A stretch of DNA of 64,000 bases, from NCBI RefSeq assembly GCF_032362555.1, contig NC_083523.1, positions 7,911,501 through 7,975,500 of the forward strand, written 5' to 3'. The position numbers and the translations under genes are program-made. Source of the DNA: Amyelois transitella. Lineage: Eukaryota; Arthropoda; Insecta; Lepidoptera; Pyralidae. The notes under the pieces were generated by a model, which was not told the origin of the DNA, ran no database searches, and worked only from the letters and a program-made list of their open reading frames with translations. The stretch's first letter is position 1. Every line of letters starts with the position of its first letter. Shown piece by piece: positions 50,362 to 62,800 of the stretch.

Positions 50362-53300
50362 ACTGGCAAATGTCTGACCCAAATGCCTCGGCCTCATATA
50401 CTGATTCGAATCGAACAACAATTTCGATATTCGAATTTTGAATTTGGAGAAAAATTGTTATTTGATACCACTTTTTTCCGCGATTGTACCGTCGTATTTC
50501 AAATACGGAATTGCACTTTAAATATGTTTTGAATATATTTCTGAACGTAATAATGTAATAATACGTTATTTATTAAATGATGAGATGAAAGCATTCGGGT
50601 CTTACTTCTAAATCAAATAAGTGTAGCCCGAGTAGGTATTTCTATTCTTGCAAAAATATGTTACGGCGCTCTTCATCAAACCTTCCTAGGTCATTTACTG
50701 TGTTCATAGTTACCGCAAAAGCTTTGTTTAGTCATAAATTAGTTCTTACAGCACGGTAAATTGAATTGGGTAGGAAAATTCTTGTTCAACATTAGTCGTT
50801 GTGACATTTCAATACTCTTGGCCTTGGTTCGGCCTGTGACGTCACTTGGGAAATGTACAGTCGGCCGCATGTCAATTAATCAAATAAATTAATTTTGGAA
50901 AATTATTTAACCTGTAATACATATATAAATATATTTTGACGGGACTAAAATCAAAAATGGCACTTTAATTCATAGCAATTTTGTTAGCAAGTAGTTGGAC
51001 TTAGAGATTTATTTGATGTGCGGTTTGCTGTACTTATCTGTTATTTATTGCTCATTTTTATGCCCTGAGCTAATACCGTGATATGAAGATTGATCTAATA
51101 ATTTATGAGTAACAATCGGTATTTAAATAAATTATGAAAGAATGAATTTTATTTTTAATAGAAAATTTATTTTAAGTATAATCATGTCATAGTCTTTTTA
51201 TGAAAAACAATTGACTTATGAACATTTTTGTTTTCAATGAAATTTCTTATGAAAATGGTGCATGTAATATTTTCGTTTTTCAAATTTCTACACACATCAC
51301 ATTCCATATTTGTACAAAGATCATAATATATTTTAGCGGCAGTATTACTGCAGCATAATACTTATAACATTGTGATTATAAACACCAGATGATTTTTTTT
51401 AAATATCTTACAAAAAATAATTGCAAACATGTTTAAATAAAATTTACTCGATTTTTAGCGTGGTAAATACCACAATTTCAAATTGATGTCCGTAACGTCT
51501 TCTATTCATACTTTCTTTGTTGAATTGAGATTATAAAAGGCACTGGACATTATTTTTCTTATAATTTTAAGATTTTTAATATATCTTCTAAACCAGTCTG
51601 GTGTTTAAAAGATCACCCTATACCTACAGGCTTTATTTTTTTAGTCAGTGCAAATATTATTTTCCTGAATGATTTATGAATATCAACGATTTTCAGTATG
51701 TGACTTAAATCACGAAATGGTATATGAAATACATATTTCGTGTTTAAATGTTAAATTTCATAGTAGTTGTTAATATTCATTATTGTCAAAATTATTTGTA
51801 TTTACTAAAAAAAAAACCCTGTTTGCCTATAGACAACTTAATTTGCATGCGTAGTCGGCATTTATGACTTTAGTTGAGATGAATTAGTTTAGTTCAATGT
51901 ACGAAAAAACGTCTAGTTTGAAAAGATGGGCAAACATTATCTATATTGAAACGTGTATAAATGTAATAACTGCATATTATATAATACATTAGGTTCTATT
52001 AGAGGTATCACTGGTTTCTCGTATCTTTACTCATGTTCTAAATTAAAGAATTTAAGATAGTGTCTCCAGTGTTGCAATATATACATATAAAAAGAATGGC
52101 AGCATTAACCGCTTTGGTAGCAACAGTATCCATATTCACCATATTATTGTGTAAAAATGTATTTATCATAAAAAAATACAATATATTACGAATAGCGAGT
52201 TATCACATTAGATTGTTATAATGTTAGATATTACGGGTGTAAATCGTTTGGATGTTGTGAATATATGGACTAGGTGCTTTTCACGTGATCTACATTTTCT
52301 TCTCATTATTTATTTCCAAAAGAAAATTATATCAAATCCTACATTGCAGTTTTTTTGTTATCAGGTCGGGATTTTTAATCTGTACATCATTAAAAAATGG
52401 CAATACTTTGTACAAAATCATGTTTATTTGTAACATAAAAATACTTTTACTAAATAAACCTTAAAATAACAGTTAAATTAAATGTACTATAATGCAGCCC
52501 CGTCCAAACGAAGCCACGGAATAATATATATACTTGAAGGAAAATTTATTTGTGATATTTTTTTTTTAAAGACTGCGACGCAATTTCGAAGTATTACGAG
52601 ATGTTTATTTTTATTTATTGCAATGATTTGAACAAAGTATTGGAATTAAGAAAGTGTTGGCAGTGTGTAAAATCTTTCATTAATATTTTTCCAGTTAATC
52701 TATTGTAGGATTACGTAGCAATTATCTGTGTTGCCGCATTATCTAAATATAACGTATATGTATAAAACACATAAATAATATTAATCGCTTGAACGTGTAG
52801 GTAGATGTTTGTGAAAACACAGTATATAGACTTTAAAATTGGTTTAACAGTTAAAATTCTTACAGTACTAGTATATCGTTTGTAAATATATTTGTTCACA
52901 TAGTGCATAGTATGTTTTATAAAATTATGATGTTATTTCTTTACATTGTAACTGTCTAAGAAGCACTTAGTCAATTCAAAATGGCGTTTATGGCTCTCCA
53001 TATCTATTTAGGTCTGGTCAAAACTTTATTGATGATTTAACAAAAATAATGTCACAGCCATAAGTCTTGATTTTCAATAAAACATTAAAAAATATAGGTA
53101 TCTTTTGGTTATTGTGAATAAAAAGGCGATTTAGTACTAGCCAATCAAAAATAATGAGTCGAATTTCAGAACATATTTCGACGATAAAGTGTCTCCTTAG
53201 ACGGTTGACTGCTTATTTTATATAATTATCGTTTAATTTAACCCATTTAATGATATTTAATATCATTTTATTAAATTGTATGTTAGATCTGTTGATTGGG

Positions 53301-54732
53301 ACCTTCTGAGTACGCGTTTACTGTGCAATAATTGTATACTTTTGTAAAATTATTTCCATATTAATTACGTGAACATGTAATTTTTTTCAAAAGTATTATC
53401 ATTTGAATATTATGAAATTAGCTTGGCACGCACATCCCAGTATGATTTTATACGCGATTATAAAGTTAGTATGTTAAAAACTGCGATGTGATGGTCAAAC
53501 GACTGATTATGTTGGATCGTGGTCGTATTTACCCTAACACTCTAAAGCTGCATTCACATATGTTTCTTAAAATCAAGCTTTAGACATAATTAACCCGTTC
53601 CTCAAATCTTGTCAATGTAAAATTTAAATACAAAGCATGATTTAAGACTCTTATTTGAGTGCATGTTGTGTTAGACGCGAATATATTCCAAATAGCTAAC
53701 GACCTTATGCCATACTGCTCAGCAGTAAAGTCGATTTATACGGCCTTAAATTTTTAAGTTGTAAATTTTATTATGATTATTTTATCAAAATAATTTTAAT
53801 CGTCCTTTTTATGTAAATATTCGCCGCTTTATCAATTAGTTTTATTGCGTCTTGATATTTGATTTAGTTTATTTATGAAAGGAATAAATCAGTTATAAAT
53901 ATGTTTTTTGTTTTTATTTTATTTTGAATTTTCAATTCAACTAAAGGGTCCACAGAAGCCTAATATGTGATCATAGTGAAAAAATTTACTTTCTTTATTT
54001 TACCTTTTATTGTAGGTTCTGATCTTACACGAGTAGATTTGTAAATTATATACGTATTTAGTGAATGGCTGTTTACCTCGTGATTTCAATGACAATATTA
54101 TCACAAATTACATTAAATAGTTCTGAATTTAAGCACTTTAGAATGTCCTTGTAAATCGATCAATTTGTTCAATATTTTCTGAGAAATAAAATATAGTTCG
54201 TAGTATATTCAACGTGCTGTAGAACCATTTTATTTTTAAAGCTGTTAAATTAGCAAGATCTGATGATAGAACTAAGCTTGTCTTCGTAAAATTGAAACCA
54301 TATCGGATAGTGTTGATAATTAGCGATTAAGATAACAGTGAAAAGGGCTGTAGCATTCCCTGGCACTACAAGTGTACCCAATGAACAAGAATGGTTAATT
54401 TCGCAGCTTTGCTAAAACAAAAAGGTTTATACCTAAGTTTTTATCCTTAAATATTTTTCCAGTGTTGCCCTATTACAAAATGTGGACTCTAATAAAAATA
54501 TATTTTTGTTAGGAGTGAACTGTGTATCTAGCTAGACCATAGCTGACTATCGCCTGTTCTTTGACGTCAAAAACGCTCCTGCATAAGGCTTTCGAAAGTT
54601 GTGTAATGTATCTTGTTGAACTGCAGATAGTAGCGGTTAAATTATTAATACAATAAATTAAATAAAGTTAATATTGGTGTTTTATTTGTAAATATTGTGG
54701 AGAGGAAACGAAAGTTTGCAGATCTTGTTTGA
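50362..54732 (+). other. Probable long lap 3' UTR and intergenic DNA
   Basis: AT-rich, with no coding frame that I can support and unusually few recognisable repeats for this window. Several AATAAA motifs occur (for example about 50883), and the end of the transcript cannot be fixed. TGTAAATA motifs, the Pumilio recognition core, occur near 52884, 53814 and 54690. Confidence 0.45.
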
Positions 54733-54868
54733 CGGCATCTGTGGCGCAGCGGCAGATCGCTTGTCTGTGACACCGGAGGTCCCGGATTCGAATCCCGGCC
54801 AGGGCATGATGAGAAACGAACTTTCTCTAATTGGCGTGGGTCTTGGATGTTTATCTATACATATAAGT
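54733..54868 (+). mobile_element. SINE-A, left half, split by hAT
   Basis: Box A TGGCGCAGCGG and box B GGATTCGAATCCCGG, then CATGATGAGAAACGAACTTTC and ATATAAGT, where the hAT element entered. The right half resumes at 58495. Confidence 0.85.
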
Positions 54869-54894
54869 TAGGGCTTGAATATCGGATCATTTTT

Positions 54895-54960
54895 CAATTC
54901 CGGAATTGAGTTCTGATATTAAGCAATCCAGTTCCGGAATTCCGGAATTCCGGAATTTGA
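54895..54960. repeat. Left CCGGAATTCCGG array of the hAT element
   Basis: AATTCCGGAATT near 54898 and a run of three overlapping TTCCGGAATT units at about 54932-54956. The right end has matching units at 58445-58482. Likely transposase binding sites. Confidence 0.65.
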
Positions 54961-55093
54961 AGCTTCCTTCTAAAATGGCATACAACTATATTATAATGAA
55001 ACTAAGGGCTATTGTTATAAGTAGAAATAAAAAACCATTAAAAGAGCTATTTACTTTAATAAAATTACTAATTAAATAAAAATTACCCACAGC

Positions 55094-57137
55094 TCAGATA
55101 GACTTCTGTTGGTAATGAAATTTTAAAAAAGTTAGTGCATCTAAACTGTTGTCTTTCAACGAACTTCTCACACGGCTACAAACGTTTGAAACTGCTGAAA
55201 ACGCGCGTTCAGCCTCCACACTGGTAGGTGGAATTGTTTTTAAATATTCGAAACATTTAGTCAGATATTGACCTCTTCCGCCGCCGTTTTCAAATACCGC
55301 CATTTCAACTCTTAGCAAACTTTCCAGATCAATATTTGTTGTTTTCTTTTTACTTTTCATAGTAACTCTTCGTCTCTGAATAGTTTCTTGTAATTTTTGT
55401 TTCATACTCATTCCTTGTGCTTCTTCATTCACGTTTTCTTCAGCAGACTTCTCACAGTTTTCTTCTTCCGGGCTTAGTGAATCGTCCAACCTTTTAATTA
55501 TTTTCACAATTTCTTCTAACATTTCGTTGCTTGTCGGTTTAGAAAATGTCTCACGGTCAAAGTTGTCTTCGTGATAATCTTCTGAATCGTAAAAATACAC
55601 CAAAACAGATGCTATAGGGAGACGTCTTTCCTTAATGCGGTTCCTAAGGCTTTGTGCCAGATTTTTGCTAATGTTACCGTTTTGGTTACTATCTAAAGAC
55701 TTTAACATGAATTTAAGAGCTGTATCGGCCGTCATCAAATCAGCGTCTCTCTGACAAAGCGACTCTACAGTTATCTTAACGACATGAAGACTTTCGTGTA
55801 AAGCTTTAAGTACTGCTACTGCTTCTTCATTGACAGGCACTACTATGTCTAAGTCTAGAAATCCTTTGGTGATAGCAGACCTGAGCTTTAAAAACCTTTC
55901 AATCATATCGCTTAAACTTGACCATCTAGTTTTACAATCAAGAATGAGGTTCAGTTCTTTTCCATATTCTGCTACTACGTATTTTTGTATGGCTTCATTT
56001 TTTAAGCTTGATTTTCGTACTGACCTGACCAGCTTTCTAATCTTTTCAATAACATTTTCAAAGTTTAATTGTCTTTTTTCCATTTCTTGCTGTACAGAGG
56101 CCCCTTCAATCTCAAAACCTCCAATTTCTTCGTCATCTTCATCGTCATTATCTTCTAATATCTGATCTTCATTTTCTACATATTCAGAAGCAGATATATC
56201 AACAATATCAGTTATATCCATGGCCACAAAATCCTCCTGTCTCGTTTCAGTATCACCTCTTTCATTATATTCACTGTTTTCTTTTTTATATAAGACATCA
56301 ATCACTCCTAACTGTAAGCCATGAGCCAGACAAATTTGATGGTAGCCCTTGTAATATCGCCCCATTTTAACCATAACTGCAGCCCCATCAGATGTTAAGC
56401 AAACAACGTCTTTGTCCAAATCAACAGCAAATTCTTTAAGATGTTTCAAGTAATGGTATGCTGTTATTGCAGGCATACTGCCTACAATTCTCACAAGGCC
56501 GAGATTTTTGAAGTTATCCTTAAATTTATCGGAGTGTAAATTAACATTCATGTAACGTCTATTGCGGATTGATGTATACTCATCAAGCGATACAGAATAT
56601 CGTCTTGTTTTATCTTGTGAAATTTGCTGTCGGAGTTGTTTTTTTAAGAATTTGTGCTGATTAAGTACAATGTCTCTTATAGCGCTACCAGACGCCGGCA
56701 AATTATATCCACATTTGTGGAAAAGATCTCGAAGGTCTTCAGATGTGCAAAATTTACTGAAAGGAATGCCATCAAGAGCGGCCATCCTTGACACTTTTAC
56801 AGCCAGCTCTAGAGATGTGTCAAAAAAGGCAGTGATCATTTTAAGCTTTTTTGCTGCTCTGGGCATGCTGTTGCTGGTGCTAGGAGTAACGGAAGTACTA
56901 CATTGAGTTTCTGATTGAGACAGCAAAAGGTTTTTTTTCTCTTTCAGATCAATAGCGTGGGTAGATTTCAAATGTACATGCAAACCTGTTGTCGCACCAC
57001 CGTGGCATTTTAAAATTTTAAAGCATAATTTGCATTTACCGGATTGCCCATCTTCCGCCCTAAGAAAATGGTTCCAAACTGATGTGTCCGCTTTCCTTTT
57101 ATTAAATTCCAAATATTGTGCGGGTTTTGATAGTGAC
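55094..57137 (-). CDS. hAT transposase with BED zinc finger (5' end open)
   Basis: The frame is open with no ATG before the BED finger, and a TTTACTTTCAG acceptor precedes 57137, so an upstream exon must supply the start. I could not fix it. Numbering from the Leu codon at 57112: BED finger with C27-X2-C30 and H47-X4-H52 after SVWNHF; first catalytic Asp in SVSLDEYTS (D177); second in LTSDGAAVM (D242); an acidic insert near residues 285-330; CKTRWSSLSDM; and the hAT C-terminal dimerisation region SVEAERAFSAVSN with the catalytic Glu (E635). The end TFLKFHYQQKSI is typical. No stop or frameshift is visible. Confidence 0.88.
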
Positions 57138-58494
57138 CTGAAAGTAAATAAATTTCTGACTAATACATACTTATAAGATTTCGTATCGATAGAGAAAGAA
57201 AAGCTTTGTTATAAACAAATTGTGCCATTCTTTACATATCATGCGACTATATTCTGTAAAATTATACGCCGATTTAGAATATTAGTAGTATAAAAACCAC
57301 CCTATTCGAATTCTCAAATGAAAACTCAATGGCGACTAAATAATATAACTTATGCCCGCTCTACGCGTTCGTCCGGCATCGCCATGAATCGATATACATT
57401 GCCTACTTTGTATGTAGTAAAAACACGGCTCATTTTAAAACGTAAGTAATGTAAGTACGTTAATTCGGCAAAAAGTTCGCCGAATGTGTTGAACGCGGAT
57501 TAGGTCTACGTGCCGCGCGAGCGACTGAACAGCAGCGCGCGTGGCTCGAGGTACCTACGGCTCGGTTGCTTAGCAACGCTGTCATGTTCGCACGTGCTGC
57601 GAAGGCGGCATGCCTAGCAACACGATAATATTTAGGTGCGGGTGCGGGCGTACGTTATATACGTGCAATACAATAATCAAACTGAGATCTATTAATGACC
57701 AGAAAATAAACCTGATAATTGTGTTATTTTTTGCATGACTATTCTGATATACGTTTCAAAACCCAATTTTTTTTGTTATTTAGTAGTAATTCGCAACAAA
57801 CTAAGCAATGGCCAATGGCCATACATTGAGTAGTACGGAATAGCAAGTTTCAAAAGTTGCAAACAAATAATGCCCGTTTCCGTCACATTCACATTTCACC
57901 AATAAGCATATAAATAAAACATTTTACATTGCATGCGCAAGCAAAATCAAGCAAAAACCCTGGATGCTATAAACACCACCAGTAACCACACACGTAGACT
58001 TACGGTTTCTTAGTCACTTCTTTTCTTACGACTTTGTTTTTGCCAAACATTAGGTTGTCTCTGCGTCCCGTATATATATTACATACATACGAAGTGAACC
58101 GTTGTCGACCAATGAAATAAAATCAATATTTTACTTAAAAGTGAACAAGTATTGAATGTAGTTAATTCTGTAAAATAAGAACTTGAAACTTACATTTTAA
58201 ATGTATTTATTACACGTTCGATCGTTCTCGTTCGCGTGTGATTCTTGTAACGATCCGTATTCAAATGGCGGCGATGCGGGCGGATCGGCCAAACCGAAGC
58301 GACAGTTGATCGGCCGGCGCCGGACGTGCCGCGCTACGCGGACGTGCCGCGACTCAAGCTGCGTTTTTATTTTATTTTTTTTCAATATCGAAATACCGGT
58401 TTTGCTCATCCAATTCCGGTATTTACAAACGATACTGAAATATGTCGGAATTCCGGAATTTTGTTAAAACCGGAATTCCGGAGCTCAAGCCCTA

Positions 58495-58610
58495 ATATAA
58501 GTATTTATTATTCTAAAATATAATATCGTAAGTATCTCGTAACACAAGTTTCAAACTTACTTCGAGGCTAACTCAATCTGTGTTATTCATCCCGTATATA
58601 TATATTTAAT
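58495..58610 (+). mobile_element. SINE-A, right half
   Basis: It resumes with the duplicated ATATAAGT and runs through GTAACACAAGTTTCAAACTT and CTAACTCAATCTGTG to a TATATA tail, matching the order in the 4155-4384 copy. Confidence 0.82.
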
Positions 58611-58908
58611 TAACCATCGGACTAAAAGCTGTTACAAATTCTGTACTACTTTTAAAGTATAACTACTTGCTTGCCAAGCCCATGTTACTACGTGAAGGAC
58701 TTTTTCTATATCAAATTTCATCAAAATCGGTCCAGTAGGAACACTGTATGCTCTCAAAAAACCAGAAAGACTACCCAGCCAGCCAGAAAAGAAATCAAGA
58801 AATATTATAATCTGACGAATTTTGAAAGTAATTTGACTTAAATTCTTTTCATAGACTTCACAAGTTTTCTAGTTACGTATTAAGTAACCTAAATTACTTA
58901 TGTAGGTA

Positions 58909-59571
58909 TTACTACACTACATAGTATAAAACAAAGTCGCCCATTTTGTCTGTAGTCCCTTCGTATGCATAAAACTTTAAAACTACGCAACGGATTTTGA
59001 TGCGGTTTTCACTAATAGAAAGAGTATTTTCTCCGACAGGTTTTTATATATAATTGAAATACATTGAAACTATATTAGCTGAGTTATAGCGATTCATGTC
59101 CAAGAAGTCAGAAAAAAAATCTAATTGAAGATTGCATTTGTGCGTGCGCCGCTTATACCGTTGGATACAAGTAAGAACAATGTATAGCAAAAACATTGGT
59201 CTTTATTAGTTCTACAAAAAAGTCCGCGATGACATATATCCAGCTTTTTTATTTAAGTCACAAAAACTACTTTTCTGTATTAAAAAAACATTTAATTCGT
59301 TGGGTGATGTTTAACTGGTGATATAACCAATAATACATATATCCTTATCAAAATAAGTAAGTTCATCATCACGAGCATTTAATTTAGATTATTTTTGCAG
59401 TTTACAGTGTGTTATTTAGACATATAGTTTAGGAGATATCACGATATTAGTATTGCGGCACGGTACGGGCCGGCCGCGGCGGCGGGGGCAGCGTCCCAAT
59501 AATGTTGGTGCGTTGACTGTATTTGTCGAAGTAGCGGGATACACGCAAACGAAGTTGCGCGGGTCAGCTAG
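58909..59571 (+). mobile_element. Helitron-like repeat
   Basis: Begins near CTACACTACATAGTATAAAA, includes ACTACGCAACGGATTTTGAT and ends ACGAAGTTGCGCGGGTCAG then CTAG, followed by T. Non-coding. Only the 3' hairpin plus CTAG is typical; the 5' end is approximate. Confidence 0.5.
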
Positions 59572-59806
59572 TTAAGAAATAAAGAACACTTTTGACTAAT
59601 ATAAGTATTAAGACTAATATAGGTGTTGAGACTTTGTTTTAGATTATTTAAGTTTTTTCGGTTTACATTATGGCAACACTAAATCAATCGATGACAGCGA
59701 CGGGGCTGGTTTCTCTTTTCGCTGACGACATTTTGTCAATAAGTTGGAATTAGATTGTAATTTTCAGTCTTTTATTTAGTGAATAGAGATAAAATAAGCC
59801 ACGAAG

Positions 59807-59898
59807 ATGGCAGAAAATGAACAGAAAGCTATGCAGTTGATGGCCGAAGCGGAAAAGAAGTTAAATTCCTCTAAGACCTTCCTTGGATCACTATTCGG
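59807..59898 (+). CDS. alpha-SNAP exon 1
   Basis: Residues 1-30 with the FLGSLFG loop. Start context AAGATGG is good. Donor GTAAGC. Confidence 0.93.
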
Positions 59899-62800
59899 GT
59901 AAGCACAATGATTTCACCTTATTTTATTGATAGTGCACTAATTACGCTCTATGTATATTATCCTTTACCCTTACAGAAAAGTCCGCAGGTAATTTTTTAA
60001 AATATCGTAACATTTATAATTTATCAATTAATCCTAATGGGCGTGACGAAAAAGCAAAACTGCGACCCTTGTCTTTGTTATGTAGGTGCTGATAATTTAT
60101 CCTAGTTAAAACATGTTATGGTCAGCAATTTTTAAAATAAGTTTTAGAAGCCCACATAAAAACGTTAAAGTTAAGACAAATGTAAAAAGTCAACAAAATT
60201 TTGTAACTAGCACTTCAGGTTTATTCTTTTTAAGTGGACGTGATCATATAGTCTCTAAACTATTCACATAATCCCTTACATAAGTAAAATATAAAGAAAA
60301 GTTGATAAGGATCTACTCAAGACCCCTTGTCAAGAGGCCACAGACACATAAACAAACTAGCTATTGTAAGCATTTAATTCATGTCTTTATATTATCCCCT
60401 ATATATTTTATCCCTTTACCCTGTAGGTTAAATGGCAGAAATGAGATAAAGAACTATTGACATGTTGCTAATCATCTAAAAGAAGAAGCCTGTAGATATA
60501 TTTATTTGGAGAATATTTTTGAAAAGTGCCAAGTAACGTCTTTATATGAGTTGGAATTATCCCCCGTAGACAGAGCCAACAGTCTTGCAAAGTCTGAAAG
60601 ACCTGAAAGTGGTCTTATGGGTGTACAGGAATTGAGCCAAATAGTGACAGGTTGATTACTTACTGTTAGCTTATCGCTTAAAAGAAAAATCCCAAGATTA
60701 TAAGCCAGTTAACCTATTCCTTAGTCACCTTTTACAAAATCCATGGGAGTGATCTCCCGTTCCAATAGATAATATATTTAGATACAATGGTATATTTTGA
60801 AAATTGCAGGGCTAGTTCATATTCAATGTGTCAATATTTATAAGGTTGAGGAAACAATGACTCAACAGAAATCTTTTTAGCATTATGACTAAATAGGAAA
60901 CCTGAATTAATAAGTGGTGCTAATAACATACAACTTGATATTTGTAAATTTAGCATTTATTGCGGTAATTAGCTTCTTGTACATTTAAGACTATTAGTAC
61001 TTTGAATATAATTAAAGAAATTTGCTTACAGTAAAAAATGGAAATGACTAGGAATGAGTTTGTTTGAAATAACTATTGCTGAAATTTATGAAAACTTATA
61101 CTTAATAGATACATTCATGGAAGTTTAAAAATATTTGGGCTAAATTAGCTGAAAAGCAATTATGTAGTACAAGAATTCGGACTTTCTTAATATGAAATAG
61201 AAAACTCATACAAAATGAGTAAGTTCTTAAAAAAAATTTAATATCTATTAGAAGTTTTTGTGTTTCATTCACTGATGTTATTCTGTAATTTCAAAGGTTT
61301 CTGTTATTTCACAGGTTTCTGTAATTTTACAGGTTACTGTAAATTTGACAGGTGCTTAAAAGTCACCCTCTATATTTTTGTATTTTTCAAACAGTGGTTC
61401 CTCAAAAGTAGAAGATGCAGTGGACTGCTACCTCCGCGCTGGTAACCTCTTCAAAATGGCCAAGAAGTGGGCCCAGGCAGGTCAAGCGTTCTGCAACGCA
61501 GCAAACCTTCACCTAAAGGCTGGAGTCCGCCACGAAGCAGCCACCAACTTTGTGGACGGTGCAAACTGTTACAAGAAATGTGATCCTAATGGTAGGTGAA
61601 ACATACATATGTACATATAGTCACATCTATATCCCTTGTGGGGTAGACAGACCCAACAGTCTTAGAGAGACGATAGGCCACGTTAGCGGTTTGGCATTAT
61701 GATAGAATTGAGATTCAAATAGTCACAGGTTGCTAGACCATAGCCTAAAAAGAATCACAAGTTTATAAGCCAATCCCTTTGTCGCCTTTTACGATATCCA
61801 TGGGAAAGAGATGAAGTGATCCTGAGATGAGAAATACCTTTTATTTTCTACTTTGATTGTTTGCTCCTAAACATGGCCTACAGTCTTTTGAGTGTCACCT
61901 CTGTCTACACTGCAAGGGATATAGACTTGTTATGTGATGTTGATCGTCAATTTGCCGTTAATTTTGTTTATGTCTTAATTTTTCTGGAGACGAGGTATGG
62001 GTGCCGTGTGGCTCCCGGCACCAATACAAAAAAGAATAGGACCACTCCAAATCTTTCCCATGGAGGTCGTAAAAGGCGACTAAGGGATAGGCTTACAAAC
62101 TTGGGATTCTTTTTTGGGCGATGGGCTAGCAACCTGTCACTAGTTGAATCTCAATTCTATCGTTAAGCCAAATAGCTGTACGAGGCCATTCAGTCTTTTC
62201 AAGACTGTTGGCTCTGTCTACCCCGCAAGGGATATAGACGTGACCATATGTATGTATGTATATGTACGAGGTACGGCTGTGCCTACGATCCCAAGGTGGG
62301 TAAAGTTAATATACCCACCTTGATTCATAGTTTTACACTAGATGAGAATACTTACCCCTTTGTCTTTTGATCTTGTGATTTGACATCCAATTAGAAAGAG
62401 ATGAAAGGTTAATATTCTAAAGCTCTATCATGTAGGTTATTATCAAAGGATGGTGTAACTTATATCACTAAATTAATGTTTGCTGATTCATATCACATTA
62501 CTCAGATAGGAATATTCAGAAGTTTTTGGAGTTTGCACACACACGATTATGAGGTAATCTTATCTCCATATGATTCGCACTTTCAAGGTCACGAAAATTG
62601 TAAACAAAATAGTTTTGGCTTCGTGCATTGTATACTTGATGACCGGTTTGTAATTTTTCAATGAAAAATGCAGAATAATCTAGATGAGTCGCAAAAAATT
62701 TCCGATTGTAATAACTTTTAATTGAAATTCTTTGATGGGAAACATGCTTATACTTGAATGTGGCTTATCATGCATATTCAAGCACTAGCTGTGCCCGGGA

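Larger units (their letters stand above)
54869..58494 (-). mobile_element. hAT DNA transposon, 3.6 kb, nested in a SINE
   Basis: The ends are a 10-bp perfect inverted repeat TAGGGCTTGA. The 8-bp target duplication ATATAAGT (54861-54868 and 58495-58502) is perfect. Both 8 bp and the TA-G ends are hAT hallmarks. The subterminal regions carry many CCGGAATTCCGG-type palindromes. A 672-codon transposase frame on the minus strand is open. The upstream part (57140-58200) is GC-richer and may hold a promoter and a first exon. The copy may be autonomous if the start is supplied by that exon. Confidence 0.92.

Noticed and set aside
50362..54732. Possible microRNA or other ncRNA in the long AT-rich stretch
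   Set aside because: No hairpin or conserved seed could be recognised by eye; a folding program would be needed.
54738..54812. tRNA gene candidate
   Set aside because: Box A and box B are good, but the sequence recurs in several SINE-A copies with a long body and tail, and I could not fold a complete cloverleaf. It is a SINE head.
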